Source: DASSKW01 sp035701115
GTDB lineage: Bacteria; Pseudomonadota; Gammaproteobacteria; Natronospirales; REEB76
DNA length: 43,048 nucleotides
Direction: 5' to 3'
Assembly: GCA_035701115.1 (NCBI GenBank)
Contig: DASSOA010000036.1
Coordinates: 1 to 43,048, forward strand
Part shown: positions 14,722-24,000 of the stretch, in pieces
Layout of the letters: each line of letters begins with the position of its first letter
Numbering within the stretch: the stretch's first letter is position 1
Program-made: the position numbers and the translations under genes
Notes under the pieces: model-generated
The model's input: the letters and a program-made list of their open reading frames with translations, nothing else
Databases searched by the model: none
What the model was told of the DNA's origin: nothing

Positions 14722-17373
14722 ATGAAAGCCGATCTCAAGAGTCTGCTGCGCAGGCTTAACCACCAGTGCACGAAGGCTCTGGAAGCTGCATCCGGTTTGT
14801 GCGTGAACCGGACCCACTACGAAGTGGCGCCCGAGCACTTCCTGCTGCAATTGCTCGAGGACGGTCAGGCCGACGTGCCGCTGGTCCTGAAACATTTCGA
14901 GATCGACCCCGGCCGTTGGGTCAAGCAACTGCAGCACGAAATAGACGGACTCAAGAGCGGCAACCCCGGGCGGCCGGTGTTCGCTTCGGCCGTCCTGTCG
15001 TGGATCGAAGAAGCGTGGATGATCGCATCGCTCGACCTCGGGCAGTCGCGCGTGCGTTCGCTCGCGCTGCTGATCGCACTGGCCGACAATCCGGCGCGCT
15101 ACGGGCTTGAGCAGCTTGCCGACGTCGAATCGCTGTCGCGCGACAAACTGCTTGCCGTGCAACAGGACGTGTTTGCGGTTTCCAGCGAAAGCAATGAACC
15201 GCTGGGTGCGTCGGGCACCTACACCGGCGGCGGCACCGCTGCCGGACGTGCCGCGCCGGAAGGCGCCACCGCGCTGCAGAAGTTCACCACCAATTTCACG
15301 GCGCGTGCCCGCGAAGGCAAAATTGATCCGGTGTTCGGTCGCGATGTGGAAATTCGCCAGATCATCGACATCCTCGGCCGTCGTCGCAAGAACAATCCGA
15401 TTGCTGTCGGCGAAGCCGGCGTCGGCAAGACCTCGGTGGTCGAAGGGCTGGCGCTCAAGGTTGTGTCAGGCGACGTGCCGGATTCCATCAAGGACGTGGA
15501 CATCGTCGGGCTCGATCTCGGTCTGTTGCAGGCCGGGGCCAGCGTCAAGGGTGAATTCGAGAACCGTCTCAACGCGGTGATCACCGAAATCAAATCCTCG
15601 CAGAAGCCGATCATCCTGTTCATTGATGAGGCGCACACACTGATCGGCGCAGGTGGCGCTGCGGGCACCGGCGACGCCGCGAACCTGCTGAAGCCGGCGT
15701 TGGCGCGCGGCGAGTTGCGTACCATCGCGGCGACGACGTGGAGCGAATATCGCAAGTATTTCGAGAAAGATCCGGCGCTTGCGCGGCGCTTCCAGCTGGT
15801 CAAGCTCGACGAGCCGTCGGTTGACGTCGCGTCGGTGATTCTCCGCGGCCTGCGCGAGGTGTATGAAAAGGCGCACGACACCTATATAAGAGACGACGCC
15901 ATTCTGGCAGCCGCGTCGCTGTCCGCGCGCTACATTTCCGGCCGTCAGCTGCCGGACAAGGCGGTGGACCTGCTCGACACAGCCTGCGCGCGCGTCAAGA
16001 TCAGCCTGTCCGGCAAACCCGACAAACTCGAAGACCTCGAGCGCCAGGTCGCGGTATTGAAGCGGGAACGCGAGGCCATTTCCCGCGATGTGGAAAGCGG
16101 CCGCTCGGAGGCGCATGCGCGCATCGCGGAAATTGACTCGGAAGTCAGCCGGCTCCAGGAGGAGATCGGTGGCGTAGAGCAGCGCTGGAAAACCGAGAAG
16201 CAGGCGGTTGAACAGGTGACTGCCTTGCGCGGAAAACTTCAGGACAGCGATGCCAAAGATCGCGCCGTAATCCAGAAAGAACTCGACGCCGCGCTCGAAC
16301 AGCTGGAAACGCTGCAGAAAGACGGCGCGCTGGTGAGTTATGAAGTCACGCCGGAAGTGGTCGCGCGCGTGGTATCGGACTGGACCGGTGTGCCGGTCGG
16401 CAACATGGTGCGTGACGAAGCGGCGGCTCTGCTCGAACTCGGCAAGCAACTCAAAACCTGGGTACGCGGGCAGGATCACGCGCTCGATGCGATCGATGCA
16501 ACCGTGCGCGCATCGAAGGCCGGGGTGCAGAACCCGGATCAGCCGATCGGCGTGTTTCTGCTGGTCGGGCCGAGTGGCGTCGGCAAAACCGAGACCGCGC
16601 ACGGCCTCGCCAATTTCCTGTTCGGCGGCGACCGCTTCATGGTCACCATCAACATGTCGGAGTTTCAGGAAAAGCACGCGGTGTCGCGCCTGATCGGTTC
16701 GCCGCCCGGATACGTCGGCTATGGCGAAGGTGGCCAGCTGACCGATGCGGTGCGTCAGCGCCCGTATTCGGTAGTGCTGCTCGATGAAGTCGAGAAAGCG
16801 CATCCGGAAATCATGAATCTTTTCTACCAGGTGTTCGACAAGGGCATGTTGAGCGACGGCGAAGGCCGGCTGGTCGATTTCAAGAATACCGTGATTCTGA
16901 TGACTTCGAATCTCGGTTCCGACATTCTGATGCAGATGGGTACGGCGGCCATGCCGCCCTCAGTCGAGGAACTGGTGGAAGCGATCCGCCCGGAACTGCA
17001 GCGATTCTTCAAGCCGGCGTTGCTGGCACGCATGAAGGTCATTCCGTATTACCCGATTACCGGTGACAACCTGAAGAGCATCATCCGCATGAAGCTCGAC
17101 AAGGTCGGCAAGCGGCTGAAACAGAATCAGGGACTCGTCTTCAGTTACACCGACAGGGTCGTTGACCAGATTGCGGCGCGGTGTACCGATGTCGAGTCGG
17201 GCGCCCGCAACATCGATCATATAGTCAACGGCGCACTGCTGCCGTTGCTTGCCACTCGCATCCTGGAACAGATCGGCGACGAAAAGGGGTTCACCTCGCT
17301 CGCGCTCGACATGGATGACAAGGGCGAGTTTTTACCGAAGTTCGGAACTGACGGGGCAACCCGCGCAGCCTGA
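14722..17373 (+). CDS. tssH: T6SS AAA+ unfoldase TssH (ClpV)
   Basis: An 883-residue ClpB-class protein. The N-domain (about 1-155) binds the TssC helix. The first AAA module has Walker A GEAGVGKT (about 230) and Walker B ILFIDEAHTLIGAGG (about 297). A coiled-coil middle segment (about 430-540) follows, then the second module with GPSGVGKTE (about 616) and VVLLDEVEKAHPEI (about 684). The VGYGEGGQLTDAVR and NLFYQVFDKGMLSDGEGR phrases are typical of ClpV/ClpB. It disassembles contracted sheath for reuse. Its place directly after tssC, and the GAGGTGDAANLLKPALARGELR pore-2 region, make ClpV the right call rather than ClpB. The start follows a GGGGGCG site; hcp begins 87 bases downstream. Confidence 0.95.
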   Translation: MKADLKSLLRRLNHQCTKALEAASGLCVNRTHYEVAPEHFLLQLLEDGQADVPLVLKHFEIDPGRWVKQLQHEIDGLKSGNPGRPVFASAVLSWIEEAWMIASLDLGQSRVRSLALLIALADNPARYGLEQLADVESLSRDKLLAVQQDVFAVSSESNEPLGASGTYTGGGTAAGRAAPEGATALQKFTTNFTARAREGKIDPVFGRDVEIRQIIDILGRRRKNNPIAVGEAGVGKTSVVEGLALKVVSGDVPDSIKDVDIVGLDLGLLQAGASVKGEFENRLNAVITEIKSSQKPIILFIDEAHTLIGAGGAAGTGDAANLLKPALARGELRTIAATTWSEYRKYFEKDPALARRFQLVKLDEPSVDVASVILRGLREVYEKAHDTYIRDDAILAAASLSARYISGRQLPDKAVDLLDTACARVKISLSGKPDKLEDLERQVAVLKREREAISRDVESGRSEAHARIAEIDSEVSRLQEEIGGVEQRWKTEKQAVEQVTALRGKLQDSDAKDRAVIQKELDAALEQLETLQKDGALVSYEVTPEVVARVVSDWTGVPVGNMVRDEAAALLELGKQLKTWVRGQDHALDAIDATVRASKAGVQNPDQPIGVFLLVGPSGVGKTETAHGLANFLFGGDRFMVTINMSEFQEKHAVSRLIGSPPGYVGYGEGGQLTDAVRQRPYSVVLLDEVEKAHPEIMNLFYQVFDKGMLSDGEGRLVDFKNTVILMTSNLGSDILMQMGTAAMPPSVEELVEAIRPELQRFFKPALLARMKVIPYYPITGDNLKSIIRMKLDKVGKRLKQNQGLVFSYTDRVVDQIAARCTDVESGARNIDHIVNGALLPLLATRILEQIGDEKGFTSLALDMDDKGEFLPKFGTDGATRAA

Positions 17374-17460
17374 CACTGTCATCCGCAGTCGCTGAATGTT
17401 CAAGGGATTCAACGGCGCTGATGTTTTCAACGTGGTTTCAATAATAGTGAGGAGCAAGCC

Positions 17461-17979
17461 ATGCCAATTCCAGCGTATATGAAGATCGAAGGTGTGACTC
17501 AGGGAAACATCACGGAAGGCGCCAACTCGGAAGAGAGCGTCGGTAATATCTACCAGGAAGATCATGCTGATGAAGTCCTGGTCCAGGCGTTCGTGCACGA
17601 CATCAGCATTCCCCGCGACCCGCAGAGTGGTCAACCCACCGGCACCCGCGTGCACCATCCGATGACGATCACCAAGATCTTCGACAAGTCGTCACCGTTG
17701 CTGTATCAGGCGCTGGTTACCGGCGAGCGCCTGAATGTGCAAATCGACTGGTATCGAACGTCCACCGAAGGTACGCACGAACATTACTTCACGATCGCAC
17801 TCGAAGACGCGGTGATTGTGGAAATGAAGGCGTACATGCCGAACTGTCAGGATCCGGCGACAGCGCATTTCACCCATCTGGAAGACGTGTCGTTCACCTA
17901 TCGCAAGATCACGTGGACCCACAACGTTGCCGGTACCGAAGGCAGCGACGACTGGCGCGCACGCGGCGGCAAAGGCTGA
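17461..17979 (+). CDS. hcp: T6SS tube protein Hcp (first copy)
   Basis: A 172-residue Hcp: MPIPAYMKIEGVTQGNITEGA, a SVGNIYQEDHADEVLVQAFVHDISIPRD segment, HHPMTITKIFDKSSPLLYQALVTGE, LNVQIDWYR, YFTIALEDAVIVEMKAY and VSFTYRKITWTH. Hexameric rings of Hcp stack into the tube inside the sheath and carry small effectors. It sits between tssH and tssJ after a GAGGAGC site. A GC-rich hairpin follows its stop, consistent with separate high expression. It is the canonical tube protein of the locus; a divergent second copy lies at 26359. Confidence 0.95.
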   Translation: MPIPAYMKIEGVTQGNITEGANSEESVGNIYQEDHADEVLVQAFVHDISIPRDPQSGQPTGTRVHHPMTITKIFDKSSPLLYQALVTGERLNVQIDWYRTSTEGTHEHYFTIALEDAVIVEMKAYMPNCQDPATAHFTHLEDVSFTYRKITWTHNVAGTEGSDDWRARGGKG

Positions 17980-18001
17980 GCATCATCGTGTGCCGTGGCA
18001 T

Positions 18002-18019
18002 GGGGGGCGCAAGCCCCCC
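18002..18019 (+). terminator. GC-rich hairpin after hcp (transcript 3' end or attenuator)
   Basis: GGGGGGC (18002-18008) pairs perfectly with GCCCCCC (18013-18019) around a GCAA tetraloop, 23 bases after the hcp stop. There is no T tract, so it is more likely an RNA-stabilising or partially terminating structure that sets Hcp above downstream structural genes. Confidence 0.55.
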
Positions 18020-18104
18020 GTGTCGACTGCGAGGCGGGCTTCGGGTGCCGCGCTTTGCGTGCGGTGTGTCTGCCTGAGTCCGCGATCCGGGTCAATTGAA
18101 TACG

Positions 18105-18869
18105 ATGAGAATGAACAAAGCGCGATTAAAACGGATTCCGCCGCCAGGAAGCATCCTGTTGCTGCTGGCGATGTGCATTGCAGGGTGCGCATCGACCCCG
18201 AGTGTAACCGTGCCGCCGAATGGCTGGACCTACGGCGCGCGTGCGCTCGAAGTTGACGTTGCAACTTCACCGGCAGTCAACATGGACAGCGGTCAACCGC
18301 ATGCGCTGGCGCTAGGCGTGTTCCAGCTCTCGGATCCCGCTGCCTTCGTCAGCCTGACGGCGAGCGCGACCGGTGCGGCCAAGGTGCTGGCCCAGGGCGC
18401 CGCTGCCGATCAGAGCGTGGTGGGATTCGACCGGGTGATCCTGCAACCCGGCGAACGGAAAACAGTCTTTCTCAGCCGCGCGAAGGACACGCAGTACATT
18501 GCGTTTGTCGCCGGCTATTACAAGATCACGCCGGATTCCGACGTGGCGTTGTTCAATGTGCCCATCCAGCCTGTTCCCACCAGCTGGCTGACCAAGGGTC
18601 TGGTATTGACGGGCCTGAAGTCGGCGAATTCCGATGGCGAACCCGTGCCGCTCAAAGTGGCGATCGGATTGGGCCCCACCCAGGCGACGGAATTCGTGTC
18701 GCGCACGCCCGGCAGCGCGCGCATTACCGGTACGCCACCGGCGGCGGGCGGCAAGGAAGCGGGCGGCGCGGGCGGCGGAACCGCAAAATCAGGCGGCGGT
18801 TCGGAAAAGAAGAAATCCAGTGGCCCGGCTCTGCCGAGTTTTCCGGGCAGCGGTGGAGGCGGCGGATGA
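18105..18869 (+). CDS. tssJ: T6SS outer-membrane lipoprotein TssJ with Gly/Ser/Lys tail
   Basis: A 254-residue lipoprotein. The signal ends in lipobox IAGC with Cys28; Ala follows, so outer-membrane sorting is expected. The TssJ beta-sandwich covers about 40-205: RALEVDVATSPAVNMDSGQPHALALGVFQLSD, FDRVILQPGERKTVFLSRAKDTQYIAFVAGYY. TssJ holds TssM at the outer membrane. The family is usually 150-190 residues; here a disordered tail rich in Gly, Ser and Lys (about 205-254) is added. The start could be ATG 18105 or 18111; TTG 18096 is less likely. Its stop overlaps the ATG of the next short ORF. Confidence 0.87.
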   Translation: MRMNKARLKRIPPPGSILLLLAMCIAGCASTPSVTVPPNGWTYGARALEVDVATSPAVNMDSGQPHALALGVFQLSDPAAFVSLTASATGAAKVLAQGAAADQSVVGFDRVILQPGERKTVFLSRAKDTQYIAFVAGYYKITPDSDVALFNVPIQPVPTSWLTKGLVLTGLKSANSDGEPVPLKVAIGLGPTQATEFVSRTPGSARITGTPPAAGGKEAGGAGGGTAKSGGGSEKKKSSGPALPSFPGSGGGGG

Positions 18870-18934
18870 AACCTATTGAATTCAAACAGCGCGTTGCCGA
18901 CGCATGCGCGCGTCAGGAAGAGGTGGTGTCGTGA
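18866..18934 (+). CDS. 22-codon ORF coupled to tssJ and tssK
   Basis: It encodes MKPIEFKQRVADACARQEEVVS. Its ATG overlaps the tssJ stop (ATGA), and its stop overlaps the tssK GTG start (GTGA). The ribosome site for tssK, GGAAGAGG (18916-18923), lies inside it. It looks like a translational coupling cistron that delivers ribosomes from tssJ to tssK and may have no protein function. The peptide is Arg/Glu-rich and has no recognisable domain. The alternative is that tssK starts at ATG 18904 and this frame is chance. Confidence 0.45.
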   Translation: MKPIEFKQRVADACARQEEVVS

Positions 18935-20316
18935 ACCAGTTCAAACCCGTATTCTGGCATCAGGGGCTGTTCCTGCAACCGCAGCATTTCCAGTTGACGG
19001 ATTTGCACAATCAGGAACGGCTGCTTCCGTATCAACGCTATCTGCAGCCGTATTTTTGGGGCGTGGCACAACTTGACCTGCTGGCATCGTCATTGCCGAA
19101 CGGCACCTGTGAAGTGCAGAACGGTGAATTCCTGTTTCCCGACGGAAGTTTCGTCAGCGTACCCGGCAACGGTGTGCTGCTTGCTCGCGCATTCGACCCC
19201 GACAGCATCATGCTCGACAAACCGTTCACCATTTATGCCGGTTTACGCAAGTTGCGCGCCAACGAGAACAACGTCACGACGGTTCAGGACCTGAAGGACA
19301 TCGGGCAGGTCAACACCCGTTACGTGAGCCTGGAGCAGCCGGACGAGTACCGCGATGCCTATCAGGACGGACCGGCTGCAAGCGTGCGCACGCTGAGCTA
19401 TCTGGTGCGTCTGTTGTGGGAAACCGAACAGGACGAACTGGCCGAGCATGAAGTCATTCCGATTGCAAAGCTGATCCGTGACGGGGATACCCTGAAACAG
19501 GCGCCCGACTTCATTCCGCCGGTACTGAATCTGGAGGGCTCAAAGGAGCTGTACCGCATGTTGCGCGAAGTGCGCGACGAACTGACCGGCCGGGCGTTGC
19601 AACTTGAGGTGTACAAGACACCGGTTCACGGCAAGTCCGATTTCGATCCCGGTCTGATGCGATACAAGCTGGCCCTGCGCACGCTGTCGCGTTACGCGCC
19701 GCTGCTGACACATATCACCGAAACACCAACCGTGCACCCGTGGGATGTCTACGCGCTGTTGCGCAGTTTTGCCGGTGAACTCAGCACCTTCGGGGAAAAG
19801 GTCAATCTGCTCGGCGAGGATGCCCAGGGCAACAAGCTGGTGCCGAGCTATGATCATCTCCGCCTCGGTCAATGCTTCGGCCGCATCCGCGCCCTGATTA
19901 CAGAATTGCTCAACGAAATCACCATTGCGCCGCAATTCACGGTCGCGATGAATTTCGACGGCACCTGTTACACGGCGATGATTCCGCCGCGCTTCCTCGA
20001 CGAACCCAACGATTACTATCTGGTGTTCAACCTGCGCCAGCCGATCGAGCAGTACCTGGATTCGATCATGACCGCGGCGAAACTCGGAGCGCGCAACACT
20101 GTCGAGGCCCTGGTGGAACGTTCATTGCCGGGCATCGGAATCCGGCATGTGCCAGTGCCGCCGCCGGGACTGCCGCGCCGTTCCAACACCTATTACATGC
20201 GTATCGATACCCGCGACAACCAGTGGGCGGATGTCGAACGCACGCGCGAGGTCGGTTTTGCCTGGAAGGATGCGCCGGAAGACATGCATCTCGAGCTGGT
20301 CGTGCTGAGGAGATGA
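18931..20316 (+). CDS. tssK: T6SS baseplate protein TssK
   Basis: A 461-residue protein starting VFWHQGLFLQPQHFQLTD soon after the N-terminus, the hallmark of TssK. Later parts include LFPDGSFVSVPG, RYVSLEQPDEYRDAYQDG, MRYKLALRTLSRYAPLLTHI, the baseplate-facing helical bundle, and the C-terminal receptor-binding-like head with YYMRIDTRDNQW. TssK trimers link the TssEFG wedge to the TssJLM membrane complex. GTG 18931 is preferred because GGAAGAGG sits seven bases ahead and it overlaps the preceding short ORF; ATG 18904 would add nine residues. tssL starts four bases after its stop. Confidence 0.93.
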   Translation: MNQFKPVFWHQGLFLQPQHFQLTDLHNQERLLPYQRYLQPYFWGVAQLDLLASSLPNGTCEVQNGEFLFPDGSFVSVPGNGVLLARAFDPDSIMLDKPFTIYAGLRKLRANENNVTTVQDLKDIGQVNTRYVSLEQPDEYRDAYQDGPAASVRTLSYLVRLLWETEQDELAEHEVIPIAKLIRDGDTLKQAPDFIPPVLNLEGSKELYRMLREVRDELTGRALQLEVYKTPVHGKSDFDPGLMRYKLALRTLSRYAPLLTHITETPTVHPWDVYALLRSFAGELSTFGEKVNLLGEDAQGNKLVPSYDHLRLGQCFGRIRALITELLNEITIAPQFTVAMNFDGTCYTAMIPPRFLDEPNDYYLVFNLRQPIEQYLDSIMTAAKLGARNTVEALVERSLPGIGIRHVPVPPPGLPRRSNTYYMRIDTRDNQWADVERTREVGFAWKDAPEDMHLELVVLRR

Positions 20317-20320
20317 GCCG

Positions 20321-20995
20321 GTGCGCCTGATCGACTGCTACGTCGAATTCCTGATCGGTATGCAGCGGCGCTTTCACGCCGGTGCGGATTTGCAGGGTAC
20401 TGCCTGCGACACCCTGCGTACCGAGGTACTTGGCAAACTCAAGGCCTGCGACCGGCAGGCCCAACAGTTTGCATTGCCCGCAGCCACGCTCGATGCGGCA
20501 CGGTTCGCGGTCGTTGCCTATCTGGATGAATTAATTCTGACCTCGAGCTGGCCCGACAAACCCCACTGGCAGCAACTGACGCTGCAGCGCGAACTGTTTC
20601 ACACCACCAATGCCGGTGCCGAGTTTTATACGCGGCTCAGCGCACTGGGTGACGACGATGCGGCGCGTGCGGCACGCGAAGTGTTTTATCTGTGTCTCGC
20701 ACTCGGTTTTCGCGGCAAGTTCTTCGGCGAGGCACGCTTCAGCGAATTCGCCGAGGTCAAGCGCGCGACCCTGCGTCTGCTGTTACCCGACAGCCAGGGG
20801 CTGGATCTCAAGTCCGTCACCCTGTTTCCGGAGGCATATGGCCCCGCGCACCGGGGGCACAAGCCGCTGGCTGGCCGCTGGGACATCCTGCCCTGGGTAT
20901 TCGGCGCGCCGGTTGCCGCGCTGGTGATCCTGTATCTGATCTATCACCACTACATCGCCACCGCGCTCAGCGGAATTCAGGCATTACTGAGGTAG
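20321..20995 (+). CDS. tssL: T6SS inner-membrane protein TssL (DotU-like)
   Basis: A 224-residue protein with GTG start behind AGGAG. The cytoplasmic DotU domain (about 1-185) has FAVVAYLDELILTSSWPDKPHW, ELFHTTNAGAEFYTRLSAL and FYLCLALGFRGKF. One transmembrane helix (about 195-217) is followed by a very short periplasmic end. There is no OmpA/peptidoglycan-binding extension, so wall anchoring, if any, must come from another protein. TssL contacts TssK and TssM. Confidence 0.93.
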   Translation: MRLIDCYVEFLIGMQRRFHAGADLQGTACDTLRTEVLGKLKACDRQAQQFALPAATLDAARFAVVAYLDELILTSSWPDKPHWQQLTLQRELFHTTNAGAEFYTRLSALGDDDAARAAREVFYLCLALGFRGKFFGEARFSEFAEVKRATLRLLLPDSQGLDLKSVTLFPEAYGPAHRGHKPLAGRWDILPWVFGAPVAALVILYLIYHHYIATALSGIQALLR

Positions 20996-21005
20996 CGGAA
21001 CCGCG

Positions 21006-24000
21006 ATGCTGAAGAAACTGCTCAAGTTCCTGCTCTGGCTGTTGCTGATCGCGCTGGTGTGTGCCGGCGTCATCGGCTACTACCTGTGGAAGCAGAAGCC
21101 GTTGCAGGACGCGCTGCTGGTACTGGCCGGTCTTGCCGTTTTTGTCGTGCTGTTTCTTGTAGTGCGCCGCATCATTGTGCGCTGGCGCGCCAAACGCCAG
21201 GTCAAGAAGCTCATCCACGAAGAACAAACCGAGGCGGAGCGTCAGCGCTGGTCGCCACGGGTACTGCGTCGTGATCTGCGCAAGCGCTGGCATCAGGGCA
21301 TCCGCGCGCTCAAGCGTTCGCGCCTGAGATTGCTCGGCGATCCGCTGTATGTGCTGCCGTGGTTCGTGATCATGGGTCGTTCGCGATCCGGCAAGAGTAC
21401 GGCGGTCAAGAACGCCTATCTGCTCTCGCCGGTGCTGGATCTGCCGGAACGGGTCGCGGGTTCCACGCGCAATCTCGACTGGTGGATGTACGAAGAAGCG
21501 ATCGTCATCGACACTGCAGGCCGCTATGCGGTGCCGGAAGACGTCAAGCGCGACCGCAGCGAATGGGATGCACTGCTCGCGCTCCTGTCACGCCGCAAAC
21601 AAAAGGAGCCGCTCAACGGCATCGTGATCGTCGTGGGTGCGGACCGTCTGCTGCAGGCAAGCGCCGATGAACTGCTGGAGGAAGGACGCCAGGTACGCGC
21701 CAGCGTCGGCAACCTGATGAACGTGCTGGCGGCGCAGGTCCCCGTTTACCTGCTGGTGACCAAGTGCGATCTGGTCGAAGGGTTTACCCAATTCTGCGAA
21801 GCCCTGCCTGAAGAAAACTGGCAACAGGTGATGGGCGCACTCAACAGTCAGGCAGGTGCGGAAGCGCACGTGGCCCTGGATGACTGTTTCGAGCGACTCA
21901 GCGAACGGCTGCGGGATCTGCGGTTGCTGCTCGTCGACCGCGCGACTGCGCCATCGGTGGAAATGATGTTTTTCCCCGACGCGCTCAGCAAATTGCGCGA
22001 CGGCCTGCATCATTTTCTGGACGGCGCGCTGAAAGGCAGCCCGTATCTGGAGACGCCGCATTTTCGCGGTCTGTTCATCTCCTCCAGTCAGCAGGCGCTG
22101 CCCGGCGACAAGAACAGGCAACTCAAGGATCGCGGCCTGTTTCTCCACGATCTCTTCACCAAGGTGCTGCCGGCCGACCGCGGTCTGCTGGTTACGTTGC
22201 CGGCGGCGGAAAGAGTGCGGCGCGCGGTGCAGCACTACTGGATCGGAATCACCGGCGGCATTCTGGCCGCGGCGGCACTGCTGCTGAGTTTCTGGTTTCT
22301 GCAGGATCTGCATGCGCTGCATGAAATCCGCAGCGCAGGGCAACCGATCCAGTTCGTAACCGGCGACGTCAACAGCAACGTGCAGGCACTTACCCAGCTT
22401 GATGCACTGGCCAATGACCTGGGCGGCGCGCGCAGCGAGTGGATCGTGCCGTGGTACGGCGGGCTTACCCCGCCGCAGGAAGTGCACCTGACTGCGGAAT
22501 ATCAGCGGCAGTTTGATCAGGACATTCTCGATCCGCTGGACCGGCGCCTCAAGCAGCGCCTGGATGCGGTGGTCGCCGGCGATCCGGCGATACCTGTGCT
22601 GGCGGAAGGCCTCGCGCGCCGCAGCCTGATTCTGCAGGCGCGCCTCGCGGACGCCGACGCAGACGCGCTGCGTCAGCTTGCCCCGGTGTCCGATGCCTAC
22701 TGGCGTCAGCTGCAGCCCATGTTGAGCCCCGATGCCGCGGCGGCCTTGCCGGCTTTGTATGACGAATACGTTGCACGTGAGGATAATCCGGTCGCGCTTG
22801 CGCGCGAGCAGGCGTTTGTTCGCGACCAGCTCGTGCAACTGTTGCGCAAGACATCGGGTGATTACAGCTGGCTGCTTGCGCTCGCCAACAACGCACCCGG
22901 ACTTGAATCCGTCGAGCTGAATCAGTTCTGGAACGGCACCCGACCGCTGCCGGATCCGGTGGAAGTGAAACCCGCGTTTACTGCAGGCGGGTATGCACTG
23001 ATCAAGCGCGTCATCGAGGAATTGCAACACGCCACAGCCGAACAGGGCAGCGCGCCAATCCAGGACTTCGTTGACCGTTTCTACGATTATTACGATAACG
23101 CCTACATCGAGGCGTGGAACACGTTCGCGCAGGGATTTGACCAGGGCAAGGACACGCTTGCCGATCGTTCGCAATGGCTGAGTGTGGTGGGGAATCTGTC
23201 TCAGGACAATCCCTACTTCAAACTGCTGGAGCGAATGAAGGAAGAACTCGCGCCGCTTGACGACAACGACGCAGAACTGAAAACGCTGGTGGATTACTTT
23301 GCCGAGGTGCGTGAGTTCCAGCCGCCGGAAGGGGCGGAAGGCGGCGCGGGTGTCAGCACGAAACAGTTGCAGAAGGCCGGATTCAGTCTGCTCGGGCTGT
23401 TCGGCAAGACCGGCAAGAAGATCAGCAAGTTCGTCAAGCAGGGCCAGAAGCTGACCAAGACCAGCAAGAAGAAGCACCACGGCAAGAGCAAGGCCGACAT
23501 GGAAAGCGCCATCGCGCAGGCTGCCAAGGCGTATCAGGATTACCTGAAGGCCATCGGGCTGCTGGCATTCAACGCCGATAACGAAAGTGAATCCTACTCG
23601 AACATCTCGGCGCTGTTTACCGCGCCTGACAAGGTGGCATCCAGCGGCACATCCGGCGGCAGCGCCTGGGCCGCGGTGCAGGCTTTGCAGATGCTGACCG
23701 GCAAGCCTTCACCGGAAAGTCAGGCATTCTGGACGGTTTACACCGGTCCGCTGCGTCTGGCCTACGATTTCATGGAAAACGAAACCGCGTGTTACCTGAA
23801 CAAGCAGTGGAGCGGCAACGTACTCGCCCAGACCGAGGGCGTGGATGAACAGAAACTGCCGAATCTGCTTTACGGCCAGAGCGGCCTGCTCTGGAGTTTC
23901 ACCGGCAAGGTTGCGGCGCCGTTTGTTGCCAACCGCTATCAGGCCGGCTACACGCCGGTGCGTGCGGATAACGACGTAATTCCGTTCACGCCGGATTTCA

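Noticed and set aside
21588..23480. 630-codon antisense ORF inside tssM
   Set aside because: Mirror frame of a GC-rich gene; no domain and no promoter, while the plus strand encodes an intact TssM.
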